This document shows positions 24,101-35,798 of a stretch of 64,000 nt of DNA, in pieces. The notes under the pieces were generated by a model, which did no database searches, was not told the origin of the DNA, and saw nothing but the letters and a program-made list of their open reading frames with translations. A program made the position numbers and the translations under genes. How positions within the stretch are numbered: position 1 is the first letter of the stretch; every line of letters starts with the position of its first letter. The stretch comes from Gonium pectorale (taxonomy: Eukaryota > Chlorophyta > Chlorophyceae > Chlamydomonadales > Volvocaceae): assembly GCA_001584585.1 (NCBI GenBank), contig LSYV01000011.1, forward strand, positions 1,800,230 to 1,864,229. The letters are read 5' to 3'.

Positions 24101-25404
24101 GGAAGGGAGGGGCCAGGGGCCCCGCCGGTGTTCGGCACTCTCGGTTTTCGCCCGATGCCGCACCTCCCGGTGGTCCGGTGCATGTATGGACCACCTGGCC
24201 GGGGGGCAGGTGAGGGAGAGCCCACAGGCGGGTGGAGACACGGCAGGTGCGCGGGGGCTGTGGGGGGCGAGACAGGGCGGCGTGGGGCTTGGGCCAGGGT
24301 TGGCCCGGAACCGCGGCTTAAGGTCAACCAATCCACGCCCACCGCGAGAGAACTCCTCGCCAGTGCCGGTGCTGAGAGAGCATCGTTCCCATTCCGCCGA
24401 GCCAGCCCCTGGGTCAGTCAGACCAAGCCCTGTCTACGTGGCAACCGCCCATGCCAACCTGCCTGAACACCCGAGTCCCGCGCAGCTCCATGCGCGCCAG
24501 CTCGTCCGCCCGGCTGCCCCATACCCCCCCCCCCTGCACGTTCATCACTCCTGTACAGCGCGCGCCTCCGCTCGACGGTGTCGCCCAGATCCTGGTCCGA
24601 AACCATCCCCGCAAAGATACACGTACAGATACACACCCCAGCACCCAAGCACGCGGTCTGACCGCGTGTGCCCTCCGTCACCGCCACCCACCCGTGATGT
24701 CCGCGTAGTGAGTGCCCTGCTCTACGGCCTGGTCCACCAGCGCGTCGCCGTAGCGCGCAAAGGGGCCCACTGTGGACAGCACCACCTCCGTCTGGGCCAC
24801 CACGCTGCCGACGCTCGGAGGGTCGCGTGCGTCGGCGGTCAGGATGGGCACGTCCTGTCGCATCCCGGGGCGACGTGGTGACGGGGTTGGGGGGTATGGA
24901 AGGGGAGCGCGAGGGGGAGTCCCGAGTTGGGTGTACAGCGGCAGGCGGGGAGCGAAGAACAGGGAGCGGGGAGGAGTGTAGACGTGTTGAATGCCGGGAG
25001 ACCTTGGGATTGCCTCGATTTTGGGGCATGAACTGAAAACCAGTACTTCCCACCCGCGCCACCGTCCCGCGCTCGCCCCCGAACACAGGACCCCACCCGG
25101 ATGGTGGCTTCACATTCAGCCAGGTCAGAGACCTACATTGCACGCGGGGTTGATTCGGGACAGCTCCGACCGCACTTGCTCAAGCTTCTTGGAATCGCGA
25201 CCGGCCATGGCCCATCGGATTTTGCCCTGTGCCGAGCGTGTTACGAGCGTGTGCAACCAGCGCATTTCCTGCGATCATAATGTGTGCACCAACTGAGTGA
25301 CTCACCTGGTAATCCCGCGCGATGTGCTCGCACACGAGCTTTCCGGTAAACCCGGACGCACCCCAAACAACAATTTGATACGGCCTCGCAGCTACAGTGG
25401 GCAT
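21125..25404 (-). CDS. Saccharopine dehydrogenase-like oxidoreductase (SCCPDH / trans-acting enoyl reductase family)
   Basis: NAD(P)-binding oxidoreductase of the SCCPDH-like family; bacterial relatives act as trans enoyl reductases in lipid synthesis, and the animal protein is found on lipid droplets. Eight exons close in phase: 25404-25306, 25226-25137, 24854-24692, 23982-23829, 23359-23207, 22552-22229, 22008-21888, 21385-21125, giving 454 residues. The Rossmann motif GASGFTG sits at residues 15-21 (YQIVVWGASGFTGKLVCEHI). Then come WAMAGRDSKKLEQV, VVLSTVGPFARYGDALVDQA, GTHYADITGEIPWV and the family marker HCCGYDSVPSDLGTFMM. A hydrophobic segment (SMMVAGLVTAATAMIGAVLM) near residues 300-320 is typical and suggests membrane or droplet contact. 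Length fits the family (about 430). True saccharopine dehydrogenase activity is not expected; the substrate is unknown. Confidence 0.9.
22681..22728. repeat. 17-bp inverted repeat in an intron of the dehydrogenase-like gene
   Basis: GACCCGCCCACTCCATC at 22681-22697 and its exact reverse complement at 22712-22728 flank a 14-base loop. It lies in intron 5 and would form a stable hairpin on either strand. Confidence 0.9.
24025..24095 (+). repeat. Short dispersed intronic repeat, copy 2
   Basis: Relative of 4434-4520: CATTCTCAGTAGA, AAGCC, TGGGG, GCAT, CTCCCGA and CTGAGCGCT appear in the same order. It is in intron 3 of the dehydrogenase-like gene, antisense to that gene. Confidence 0.55.
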
Positions 25405-26112
25405 CTTGCAGCGCTGGTGTTCGCTGTGAAACTAGGAGAAATGCAGCCGACTGATGCGGCAGGTGGTCCGTCGGCAATTGTCGTAAACGAACGAAGTCTT
25501 GTTTGTGCAACGCGCTGTAACATAGTGTTGAACACGCGCATCGTACGGCGATGGGTTATGTGGACACGGTCACCGGCACGGGCGTTGTTGGGCCAGTCTC
25601 CAGGGACCAAACAGGTTGACTCCTTGGCATCTTAAGGAGCCCAGAGTAAGTGCACCACCGCGTGCATAAACGCGGGCAGGCAGAGGGGTGAGAGATACGA
25701 GCACACGCACCTTTCAATAGGGCTGGCAAGGGCAGGCCAGATTATGCCCACGTAGCGCGCGTAGCATGATGATGGACATCGCCCAATGATAACGTATTGG
25801 GTCAGGTCTAACGGAGGAAGTGCATGCCGTGGCATCCACTTGACCACCGACGCCAATCTACGAATGAAAATGAAACGAATGAAAGCGTGTTCTTTTGTGT
25901 AGGCCCAGCGCCGTGCCCCAGCGGTACCATTGTGCCAACAAACACGAGGCCCGTTCCCGGGGCAGGCCCCCCGCACCCCGAACACCTGTCTCAGCAATCC
26001 AGTCGCCCACGCATGAGCCGTCTGATAGAGCGCGCGTCAGCACTGCCGCCAGCCCTGTAACCACAAAAAAGTTGACACATGAACTTCGCGATCTCCTAGG
26101 TCCTACTCCCTC
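25405..26112. other. Upstream region of the dehydrogenase-like gene
   Basis: No coding frame that I can support. It should hold the promoter and 5' UTR of the minus-strand gene starting at 25404. Confidence 0.45.
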
Positions 26113-26827
26113 TCAGCAGTAGTTCAGCTCGGCCATGTCACCCTCCATATACCTCAGCCTCATCCAGGAACCGACCTGCGAGCGAGTGCAGAAACCGTGC
26201 GACGCTGTCCAGAGCTTCAGGTCCCAACACGGGAAGGCACGGCTGTTGTATGGGCCAGACAACCGTAAACACTTTATAACTCCAACCCGATGCACTCGAG
26301 CCCCGTGCGCCCCCCCTGCATCCCCCTCCAATGGTACCTACGGTCCATGCCACATGCCAGCCATGGTGCCATGCAGGCGCGTCCCACCTCCAATGTCGAC
26401 TCACTCCGTCGCAGCCTCTGAGCCCAAACGCACGCCCTCCAAGGACGCCTTCCAGCGGCCGATCCCGTCCCAGCAGAAGTCCAGCTACTTCAATTCTCCG
26501 CGCATGTAACCCCTCCCGGAAATCCCAGGGCCCAGCCTCCATGCGCGCGTCCAGGAGCCGCGCGACGCGGACGAGGGCCTCCGCACCAAACAGGGTGTGC
26601 AGCTGCTCGCCCAGGGCCCGCGCGGTGGGGTCGGCCCTGCCATCGGGTTGCAGGAAGATGCAGCGGCTGGGCCCAGTATCTGGGTTGGACAGGGTCTTTG
26701 ACTCCTCGGCGGCCGTTGCAATCTCGTCGTTCATGTCTGAGGAGTCGAAGCGGTACGTGCGAAAATGCATTGCCGTGCTCTTTACGCGCGGTCGGGTCGC
26801 CCATGGGTCAACGGGGCGAGGCAGCAA
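26113..26827 (-). CDS. Hypothetical minus-strand gene or gene fragment
   Basis: I do not recognise this. A minus-strand frame open from 26827 to 26138 contains a protein-like stretch (MNDEIATAAEESKTLSNPD, then LGEQLHTLFGAEALVRVARL and LDARMEAGPWDFREGL). After that the composition becomes less protein-like. A GTGAGT donor about 300 bases into the frame and a pyrimidine-CAG acceptor before VGSWMRLRYMEGDMAELNYC (ending at the 26113 stop) would give a two-exon gene. Neither end is certain. It could be a decayed relic at the edge of the array. Confidence 0.3.
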
Positions 26828-27743
26828 CTAGCAGGTGTTTCACGACGCGTTGGCTTAGCAACAGCTGCCCAGGAGCGCAAGCGCCGGCTAAAGGCGAAGT
26901 CGCCGCTGATTAAACGGCTGCAAGTGGCTCACGCAATCCAGCCCCGCACCTGCGTCTCCTCGTCGCCCACCTCGCAAATATCAGGTGAGGCAGAGAGCCG
27001 CGGGCAAGAATGGGCCCGCAGCAGCGGCGACACTTAGCAATAAAAAAGGCGGATTGGTGCTCAGGAGTCGCGAAGACGCCACAGCAGCAGAGCACTGGGG
27101 TAGTGCGGACTTCATGGTCCGGTACAGCAGGTACAGAACCCGAAACAAGTGAATGCAAAACGCCAGTACGGCGTACACCGAGCGGTTTTGGTGACGCCTG
27201 TGTCATCCGCATGTTGCTTTCCTTGAGGTGGCCAACGGCAGTCCGACGCTGCAGTTATCGTATACACGGCTATGCTTCAGGCGCTTCGGGCCAACATGTG
27301 ACCCACGGGTCGCTCCACTCGGGACCCTGGAGAATGACAAGCACGCCTGGAAGGCCGGTACGGCCTCTCACAGCGTCGACATACTTATTGGAGTGCTCAA
27401 TCCATTTCGCAATTGCAATGACGGCGGAGAATTGACGCTGGGCACAGGCAACGTGTCTGCTTGGGCTGCACATAGCACCGCCGAGCGGTGCATACACGCC
27501 GACCGCGGCCGAGCTACGACAGAGCATGCACGCCTCCTGCAAATGTCTTTCGGATTGGGGGATCAAAGCTCCAAGTGATATCGCACATGCATGTTGGTAT
27601 GTGGAACAACGAGGTCGCGTCCGCATGCGCGGGAATTGCATGAAACGAAGCCGTACGGAATCCAGACGAGACGAGCGCAGGATGTTGCAACACGGACATG
27701 GCTTCAAGTAGCATGTAACGTTATAGCAAACATAGTAGTAGCC
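26828..27743. other. Upstream region of array copy A
   Basis: No coding frame that I can support. From about 27290 onward it matches the regions just upstream of copies B, C and D: the GACCC-NN-GGGTC element, then GATATCGCACATGCATGTTG (also upstream of D), then GCCGTACGGAATCCAG near the gene. Confidence 0.6.
27300..27311. promoter_or_regulatory. Conserved inverted repeat GACCCACGGGTC upstream of copy A
   Basis: Five-base arms GACCC/GGGTC with a two-base spacer, 433 bp before the copy A start codon, within a longer shared block ACATGTGACCCACGGGTCGC. The same element precedes all four copies. Confidence 0.5.
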
Positions 27744-30006
27744 ATGGACCCGCGAGGGAGCCATGCCGTTGCCTCGGGCTCCAAGAAGCAATCTCGTATC
27801 ACTCGTTTCCTGACCGTCTCCGCGCAGAAGTCTCATGAGAGCTCACTCCTAGGCCTACCAGCCCTGCGCGGCGTGCTCCCGGCCCTGTGGCCGCGCCTCG
27901 GCACCCCCGAGCAGCTGGCCCTCCGCCTGTCCTGCCGGGAGCTGCGTGGGGATGCCGACGCTCTGTTTGAGGGCTTTCAGTATCGCGAGCGCGCTTACGC
28001 GAACAGGCGTCAGGCCGGGGGCCGGGACCATGGCGAATCGGAGCCGGAGGAGGTCGTTGCCGACTACGAGCTCGCAGCCGCCGCGTTCAAGTCCCTGCTG
28101 GCCAGGCCGGGCGTTCGTCCCACGCGACTGACGCTGGACGTGGCGATCGACTCTCAGATGGAGAGCGGCGGGTGAGCGGCCGACAAACGGCAGGGCGGGG
28201 CGCGTGCGGACGGCCGATGCTGATATAGTGCCGTGTTTCGGCACCGATTTCGGTACCGATCGCAACAAGGACCCCCTGCCGCTCTAGTCAAACGCACGGG
28301 CAGTTGTATGTGATACCAGAGGGCGATGTCAGCGTTGCGCGGCTGTGCCATTTGCCCCCTCCCAACCCCGCAGGGAGCACCTCCTGTCGCTGTTCAGCGG
28401 CTGCTGCAGCCTCACCCATGTAACCCTCACCGACAAGCTGCTCACGCCCAGTGCTGCGCGGGAGCTGCTGGCGGCTGCCCCGGGTCTCAACTCTCAAGCA
28501 AGTTAGGCTGGAGCCCGCCGGGTCCTGGCGGGGCTCCGGAGCCGGCGCTCTCGGGCAAATCGACTATGGCGCTCTTAGCGCTGACAACGTGCGCCGCGCG
28601 GCTGAGGCGCTGGCCTCCGGCCTGCCACTGGTGCTGCGGGAGCGCACCGCCAGCCTCACCTCCCTGCGCATCAGTTTGAACTGCCCGGAGCTGCCAGAAG
28701 CCGCCACCGACGCCAAGGCCGGCTGCACTCGCCTGAAGCACCTGGAGATTGGGCTGCCTCCGAGGTCCAGCGGCCAGGCGGCCATTGTGGGCCTTACGAA
28801 CCTATGCTCCCTGACACTGCACAACGCTTTTGGAGATTGGAAACAAGACGCCGCAGACCTGGGCTTCCTCTCTGCCCTCTCCGCTGCCTCCGGCCTGACA
28901 CGGTTCACGCGACGCCCTGTCTCAGATTGGATGTGGTCAGACGATCCTGACGCAGCCCCATTGGATGTGGCGGCGCTGTCTGGCCTGTGTAGCCTGGTGG
29001 AGCTGTTGCTGGAGGGGGCGGTGCTGGACGGCGAGGGGATGCGCTGCCTGGCGTTGCTAACGGCCCTCACGCGCCTGGAAGCGCACACGCTGCGGGTGGG
29101 TGCGCCCTGGTCGCGTCGTAGGTTATGTGCTCCACGTGCTAAGCTGAGCCCGTAACGGAAAAATGGATTGGGGCTTAGCAAGACATACGTTTACTATTGC
29201 TGTCTTGTGAAGACAGTCGTCCGTGCGTGTTTGGCCCTTCCGAGCTTGTGTCGTTGCGTGCCCTTACCTGTCGTTCCTTGGAGGCCCACCGGGCATCAGC
29301 TCTGAACGTGACCTCGGTCATCGATGGAAAGATTCCCCACGATATCACTCGTACCCAATATTTTGCTGCTTGAACCCAGGTGGCGGAGTCTATTCCTCCG
29401 CCCGAGGTCGCCGAGGCGCGGCCCTCCGCACCGCCGCCCGCGCCGCTGTCCTGGCCGATGCCTCCCGCGCTGCGCCACCTGAGCCTGGAGCTGGCGGAGG
29501 TGGCCGCACTGGCAGCGCTGCGGCCGCCGCAGTCGCTGGAGGTTGTGGAGTTCTACGAATGCGAGGGTTGGGAAGACATGACAGGCAGCGATTTCTCCGG
29601 TCTCTTCTTCAGTCCCCTGCCCGTATCCCCAGCAGGGGGCGCAGCATGCATGGAGTGCCCTTAATTAATATAATCTTGCACCCATCCCCATCCTCAGGAC
29701 CTGACCTTCTTTAACTGCGACCTGACGGTGGGCGCGCAGCCGGTGCTGCACCGCCTTACACGGCTGCGGCACCTGGACTTCTTCGGACCGAACTTGTGGT
29801 CCGGGCAGGAGGTGCAACTGGACCTGGTTCGCGGCCAGCTGCTTGGGCTGTGCGCTGCCGAGCCTGGGCGGCCGGATTTGGAGCTGGTGCTCGATGTGTG
29901 TACCTTTGCCGAGCAAGAGGTGCTGGAGGGCGCGGTGGCGTGGGTGGAGAGGCAGCTGCAGCTTCTGGGCAGCAGCCGGAAGGTACAGGTACAGTTCCGG
30001 CTCTGA
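27744..30006 (+). pseudogene. Array copy A: F-box-like/LRR gene, frameshifted and truncated
   Basis: Same four-exon layout as intact copy D: 27744-28171, 28374-29095, 29380 to about 29620, 29698-30006. Exon 1 encodes MDPRGSHAVASGSKKQSRIT, the QSRITRFL motif and the F-box-like LPALRGVLPALWPRLGTPEQ region. Exon 2 starts in the right phase but meets TAG after LLAAAPGLNSQAS. The leucine-rich frame resumes one frame over, and exon 2 is 722 bases against 718 in D. Exon 3 matches D through SGLFFSPLP and then diverges, reaching TAA at 29662, so its second half is missing. Exon 4 is complete (309 bases). It could still yield a short protein of about 180 residues holding only the motif, F-box-like part and first LRR. 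Confidence 0.75.
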
Positions 30007-32073
30007 AGTGCGCTGGAGCGCACGTGCGCTTGAAGGCGAGGCGCCGGGGCATGTATGCCTAGGGGCAACAGCTGCCTAGTGGCCGCTACGGTGTGTGCTC
30101 CGGTCGACATTGTTGCCATGGGACGTATGGTGGCTCAAGCCTTCAGGGGCTTACAGTAAGCGTGTGCTTGTCGCTGTAGTCGGTGCTCCGTGGCCATGAG
30201 GCTTGGGTGCTTGCCTACGGTAAACTGTCCGTCCTACCAGCTGCTAGGAGCGTCAGGCCTCACACGTGTGGCTAGGACCATCTGTACCAAGACAAGCAAT
30301 GCCGCTGCCCGCGTATAGATCATCTTCAATATTAAGTCTCAGAAGCCGTGTGGCAGTGTGGGCTGGACTGCGAGCGGTTTCTGCGAGCGGTTTCTACTTG
30401 TTCCATTCTTCCGCACCTATTGCACTCCTGGGATGGTGGCGCGCCCAGCTTGGGCATTGACTGCAAAAAAAGAGAAACCTGCACAGAAAGAGGTGGAATG
30501 CACCAGCCATGTTACCGTACCTTGCAACAGCCGTACGCAATGGTATGGCCCAAAATGATGCGCATTGTAGCTCGGAACGATCACGTTGCGAGGTGTCACG
30601 CCGCAGTGTATGCTTTGCAGACTGCGTGGGCGTGGGCATGCCTTTACTAGCATTCCTCGCACGTGTGGACGCGACACGCGTGTGCATACCTGAAGTAGGC
30701 TGACTCGTGTCGCGTCCTGCCTGCAGCATGGGGGCCATGCCACTGAGCGTACCGAGTAACCGCGGGCTGCTTCTAATGCGTAGGTAATGGAAGAGGAAGC
30801 AGTTTGTAGGGGAGTCTTCCCGCGAAGGGAGGTGGTCCCGAGAGGACTTGGGGGCAGGAGCAGGGCCGTGCCTCACAACTGTACGACACTCTAATTTCCC
30901 CAAGGTGGCATAGTGTTGGCGATGAGATCAGCGGAGGGTGTGCCGTACGATGGGAGTGTTACTGACGCCAATCGATGCAGAGCAGTCCCACCCCTGCGCG
31001 CCCTCTACATGTCACCCAATGCATGGGGCCTACATGCCCCGATGCTCTCCAGTCAGGCCCACGGCATCGCCCTGCCCCTCGTTGGGCCACAATGGAACGC
31101 ACGCTTGCTGGCCAAACCGAAGCAGCACCATGCTGCATATGTTGCCCATGTGCCAAGCGAACTCCCTACCGCACTCTGCGGCGCCTCGACCGCGCATCCG
31201 TGAGCACACGCCACAGCGGACACACCGCCGTCGTCCGAGACGCCGCAGCACGCCAGTCAGCTTCACGGTAGCGCACACATATACTCAGCAGCTCCGGCTA
31301 ATGGCTGGTGGCGAGCAGGGCTGGAGCTTTGGGCGGTTGGGTTCCAACATAGGTGTCATGCAGCGCAATGACCGGCGGACTGTCCGCTGGGCGTACAGCA
31401 GGCTGAGGAAAGGGAGATTGGTAACCGCACATGCTGATACGGCGCACATTACGGTGCGACACCTGGGTTACTTTGCTACGCCGGTGCAGCCACATGGGGC
31501 CTTGTTCGAGGTTTCCGACGAGAAGGGGGTTCGGCACTGCGGGTCGAGACGGCTCCAGGCCAACATGTGACCCATGGGTCACTCTGCTCCAAAAGCACAG
31601 ATAAAGCATGCCCGAGAGGCCCATCACCGAAGCGACAAATGGGGCGGACTATCGATCACGGTTTTCTGCTGACTGCGGCGAAGCGATGCGGGGCGCAGGC
31701 AATCTGTCTGGGGCGACTGCACACTGCAAGTGTGCAGACGAGCGCACTCCAGACATTTGTATGCTTTATGCCTAGAAAGCAGTGTTAGCTGGCATATAGC
31801 GGCAATGCAAATCCGCTCCCTTACCGGCAGGAGACTACGGGCGACCAGCGCCGCAGCACCTCGCCCCAAGCAAGCGACTGAGCGGCGGGCGAAGGCCCCT
31901 GCATGTATGAATTGAGGAGCCAAGGGGGTATCGCGCGTGCATGTTGACAAAAACGATCACATATGCATCCAGGAGAATTGCATGAAACCGAGCCGTACCG
32001 AATCCAGCTGAGGCTAAGCACAGGAATGTAGGGTTTGACTTTATACAATATATAGAGTTGCGTTTATATAAAT
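30007..32073. other. Spacer A-B, partly duplicated upstream of copy D
   Basis: No intact gene. Blocks at about 30510-31260 reappear in the same order at about 40870-41930 (for example GATGCTCTCCAGTCAGGCCC at 31040 and 41648). A degraded strip at 31420-31480 resembles 37950-38010. The last 500 bp are the shared upstream region of the array genes. Confidence 0.6.
31569..31580. promoter_or_regulatory. Conserved inverted repeat GACCCATGGGTC upstream of copy B
   Basis: Here the spacer is AT, making a perfect 12-bp palindrome. It lies 494 bp before the copy B start. Confidence 0.5.
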
Positions 32074-34871
32074 ATGGGCCCGCGAGAGAGCCATGCCGTT
32101 TACTCGGGCTCCAAGAAGCAAGCTCGTATTACTCGTTTTCTGACCGGATCCGCGCAGAAGTCTCGTGGTAGCGCACTCCCAGGCCTACCAACCCTGCGCG
32201 GCGTGCTCCCGGCCCTGTGGCCGCGCCTCGGCACCCCCGAGCGACTGGCCCTCCGCCTGTCCTGCCGAGAGCTGCGTGGTGATGCCGACGCTCTGTTTGA
32301 GGGCTTTCAGTATCGCGAGCGCGCTTACGCGAACAGGCGTCAGGCCGGGGGCCGGGACCATGGCGAATCGGAGCCGGAGGAGGTCGTTGCCGACTACGAG
32401 CTCGCAGCCGCCGCGTTCAAGTCCCTGCTGGCCAGGCCGGGCGTTCGTCCCACGCGACTGACGCTGGACGTGGCGATCGACTCTCAGATGGAGAGCGGCG
32501 GGTGAGCGGCCGACAAACGGGTGGGGCGTGTACTGACTGGTAAGATGCCGGGTGTTGGCACGGGCCACCTGTGGGTCTGCATAAGCCCCAAAACGTGAGC
32601 ATGCTGAGCGCGGTTGGTAACGTCGGCAAGTGATACATGACGGCGATACCAACACTGCGTGGCTGTTGCCGTTTGCCCCGCGCACAGGGAGCGCCTCCTA
32701 TCGCTGTTCGGCGGTGCCGCAGTCTCACCCACATGACCCTCGTCGACAAGCTGCTCACGCCCGGCGCGGCGCGGGAGCTGCTGGCGGCTGCCCCGGGCCT
32801 CAACTTTCAAGCAAGTTAGGCTGGAGCCCGCCGGGTCCTGGCGGGGCTCCGGAGCCGGCGCTATCGGGCAAATCGACTATGGCGCTCTTAGCGCTGACAA
32901 CGTGCGCCGCGCGGCTGAGGCGCTGGCCTCCGGCCTGCCACTGGTGCTGCACGAGCGCACCGCCAGCCTCACCTCCCTGCGCATCAGTTTGAACTGCCCG
33001 GAGCTGCCAGAAGCCGCCACCGACGCCCTGGCCGGCTGCACTCACCTGAAGCACCTGGAGATGGGGCTGCCTCCGAGCGCCACCGGCCAGGCGGCCATTG
33101 TGGGCCTTACGAACCTATGCTCCCTGGCACTGCACAACGCTTTTGGGGACGGTGAGAAGGTCGCCGCAGACCTGGGCTTCCTCTCCGCCCTCTCCGCTGC
33201 CTCCGGCCTGACACGGTTCATCCTGTCTCATGTTGGATGTGGTCAATGGTAGAACTGGACACGGCCCCATGGGATGTGGCGGAGCTGTCCGGCCTGTGCA
33301 GCCTGGTGGAGCTGTGTCTGGAGGGGGCGGTGCTGGACGGCGACGGGATGCGCTGCTTGGCCTTGCTAACGGCCCTCACGCGCCTGGAAGCGCACACGCT
33401 CAGGGTGGGATACGACGATAATGTATTTTACTGGGGGGCTGAGCCCGTAACGGAGGGATAGATTGGGGCAGAGCGAGCATGCCTATTAAAGCTGTCCAGT
33501 GAGGCAGCTATCCGTGCGTCTTGCATCGCCCCGGATTTCCATGCCATTGCGTGGAGGCACAAGCTCTTGAATCCTGCCTCGGTCATCCATGAACATATTT
33601 ATCAGGCCATCTTTAACACTTGATAACTGCCATTTGTACTTCAGGTGGGAAAGCTTACCCCGCCGCTGGAGCTCGCCGAGGTGCCACTGCCCGCGCCGCT
33701 GTCCTGGCCGATGCCTCCCGCGCTCTGCTACCTGAATTTGGTGCTGGCGGAGGTGGCCGCACTGGCAGCGCTGCGGCCGCCGCAGTCGCCGGAGGTTGTG
33801 GAGATCGATCTACCACACAATTACAAGTATTACGAAGACATTCCATGCAGCGAGCTCACGGGCTTGTTTTTCGATCCGATAGCCAGAGAGCTCGAGCTGC
33901 ACAGGTTGCTGGCGGGCAGCGGGTCGGCCATGCGCGGCGCCGTGGCATTGCTGTCGGGTCGGCGACGGAGCAGGGCTTCACTGCGCGTCTGCACTTCGTC
34001 GACTTGGGACGGGCCAGTGGTAGGCGAGGTGAATCCCGTCGGCCACACGGGCTGGCTGGCGGAGCTGCGACCCATGGGTCTGACGTTCCTTCGCCTGGTT
34101 AGATTGGCGCTCGACGCGGGGGACCTGGTGCAGCTGGTAGCTTCGGCACCGGATCTCGAGGTGGGCGCCTGCACAGGCTAACGCACCTGTTCCGTCAGTA
34201 TGATTAGGCCTTCTTGGTAATCGGTGTAGCCCCTCCTGATGGTGGCAGTACGAGCACAGTTGCGGCTATCCGTGTGATGCGATGGCAGGTCAAAGGCGGA
34301 TAGTTTGTGGTGCTCCAGTCCGTGGCGGGCGGGGAGGTGCGCGGTTGGGGTGCATACGTAGCGAAGGTCAGGGGATAACTTCTGCATGTCCTTGCTGGGC
34401 ATCTGGCCACGACTATTGCCGGTGCCCAGTATCAGGTAAATGCTGCTAAAGCAATGTTGTTGTGCAGAAAGGCATGGCCATTGCCCTTTCTGGTCGTGCG
34501 GCACGGCATGCATTGTTAGGCATTCTTGACCCTACGTGTGTTTTACGCATCCCCTCCCTAAGGTCATGATCTTCCACAACTGTGACCTGACGATCTGCGC
34601 GCTGCCGGTGCTGCACCGTCTGACGCGCCTGCGGCGCCTGCTGATCCACGGGTCGAACTCGTGGTCCGGACACGATGTGCAACCGGACCTGGTCCGCGAC
34701 CAGCTACTGGGGCTGTGCGCCGCCGACTCCTGGCGGCCGGAGCTGGAGCTGGTGCTGTATGTGAATGACGACGAAGAAGGAGAGATGCTGGTGGGTGCAG
34801 CGGCGTGGGTGGAGAGGCAGCTGCAGCTTCTGGGCAGCTGCCGGAAGTTGAAGGTTCTGCTCCGGGGCTGA
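32074..34871 (+). pseudogene. Array copy B: F-box-like/LRR gene with several frameshifts in exon 2
   Basis: Exons by comparison with D: 32074-32501, 32688-33404, 33645-34160, 34563-34871. Exons 1, 3 and 4 are open and in phase. Exon 1 starts MGPRESHAVYSGSKKQARIT and keeps QARITRFL and the F-box-like region. Exon 2 has a one-base loss near 32716 (GGCGGTGCC where D has GGCGGCTGCC). It also has the frameshift shared with copy A near 32815 (in-frame TAG after LNFQAS) and a third shift near 33225, where the frame ends at GCGQW and resumes as MWSMVELDTAP. Exon 3 is complete (172 codons) and includes LRPMGLTFLRLVRLALDAGD. Likely a pseudogene; the last two exons have not yet accumulated stops. Confidence 0.8.
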
Positions 34872-35408
34872 AGGGTGCTGAAGCATGCATTGGCTTGTGG
34901 TACGCCCTGGCACGCCACCAGGCATTCGCAGCGGACCCAATTCAAGCTGGCGCTCACTAATGAAATGGCGGACTGCTCGCCAGCACGGGACGACGGGAGC
35001 GCTGCATCTCGTCGCTGCCGCAGAAGTTTAGGCGCCTGAGGTCCTCACGGCCAAAGCACATGCATCGTACTTCAAATCTTTTACAGTGACTGTCGGCACG
35101 GTGTTGGATAGTTTTGCTGACAGACTTGGGATACGGAGGTCAACCGGCCCAACGGGCAGATACAGATTACAGGCTCCCCAGAGAGGGGTTGCAGGCCACA
35201 CGAGCCGAATGGCTCCCGACCCGCCATAGCAGAGAGAGTGAAACACCCTTATAAGTCCTGAAGGCCCAGAACCCGAAAAGAAAAGCGAAAATTAGCACAT
35301 CACACTTTTGCGTAGAGTCTGACCTGAGGCAAGGAATGCACCGACCCTGTAAGGGTCAATGTAAGTCCAAAACCCTCGGGTGTGTATGTCCGTAGAGGCT
35401 GCCTTCCC

Positions 35409-35665
35409 AAACACCTAGCCAAGGGTCATAGGAACCGGTGGCAGGCTCGGCTCGCAGGCTATGCCAAGCGGAAGCTGGTAATGGGGGGCGCGGGAAGGCA
35501 AACACCTAGCCCAGGGTCATAGGAACCGGTGTCGGGCTCGGCTCGCAGGCTGCGCCCAGCGGAAACTGGTAATGGGGGCCGCGGGAAGGCAAACACCTGG
35601 CCCAGTGTCATAGGAACCGGTGTCAGGCACGGCGTGCCCAATGGAAACTTGATATGGGGATGGTT
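35409..35665 (+). repeat. 91-bp tandem repeat, about 2.8 copies
   Basis: Units begin AAACACCTAG or AAACACCTGG at 35409, 35500 and 35591, an exact 91-bp period. Each carries GGGTCATAGGAACCGGTG or a close variant and, in the first two, CTGGTAATGGGGG near the end. The third copy is partial and more diverged. Confidence 0.92.
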
Positions 35666-35798
35666 ACACAAAAAGGCCCGCACCCGTACCCGTACGGCAT
35701 GACGGCCCCCCCATACACACACCCGCACCCCCCCCGCACCCTCCCCCCCGCCCATCCCCCCCACCCCGCCGGCCGCCGTATTTGAGCCGCATTCTGCC

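Noticed and set aside
28480..28580. A short intron removing the frame break in copy A exon 2
   Set aside because: The possible GT...TTAG pair at 28486-28577 joins in the wrong phase, and the shorter one is only about 30 bases.
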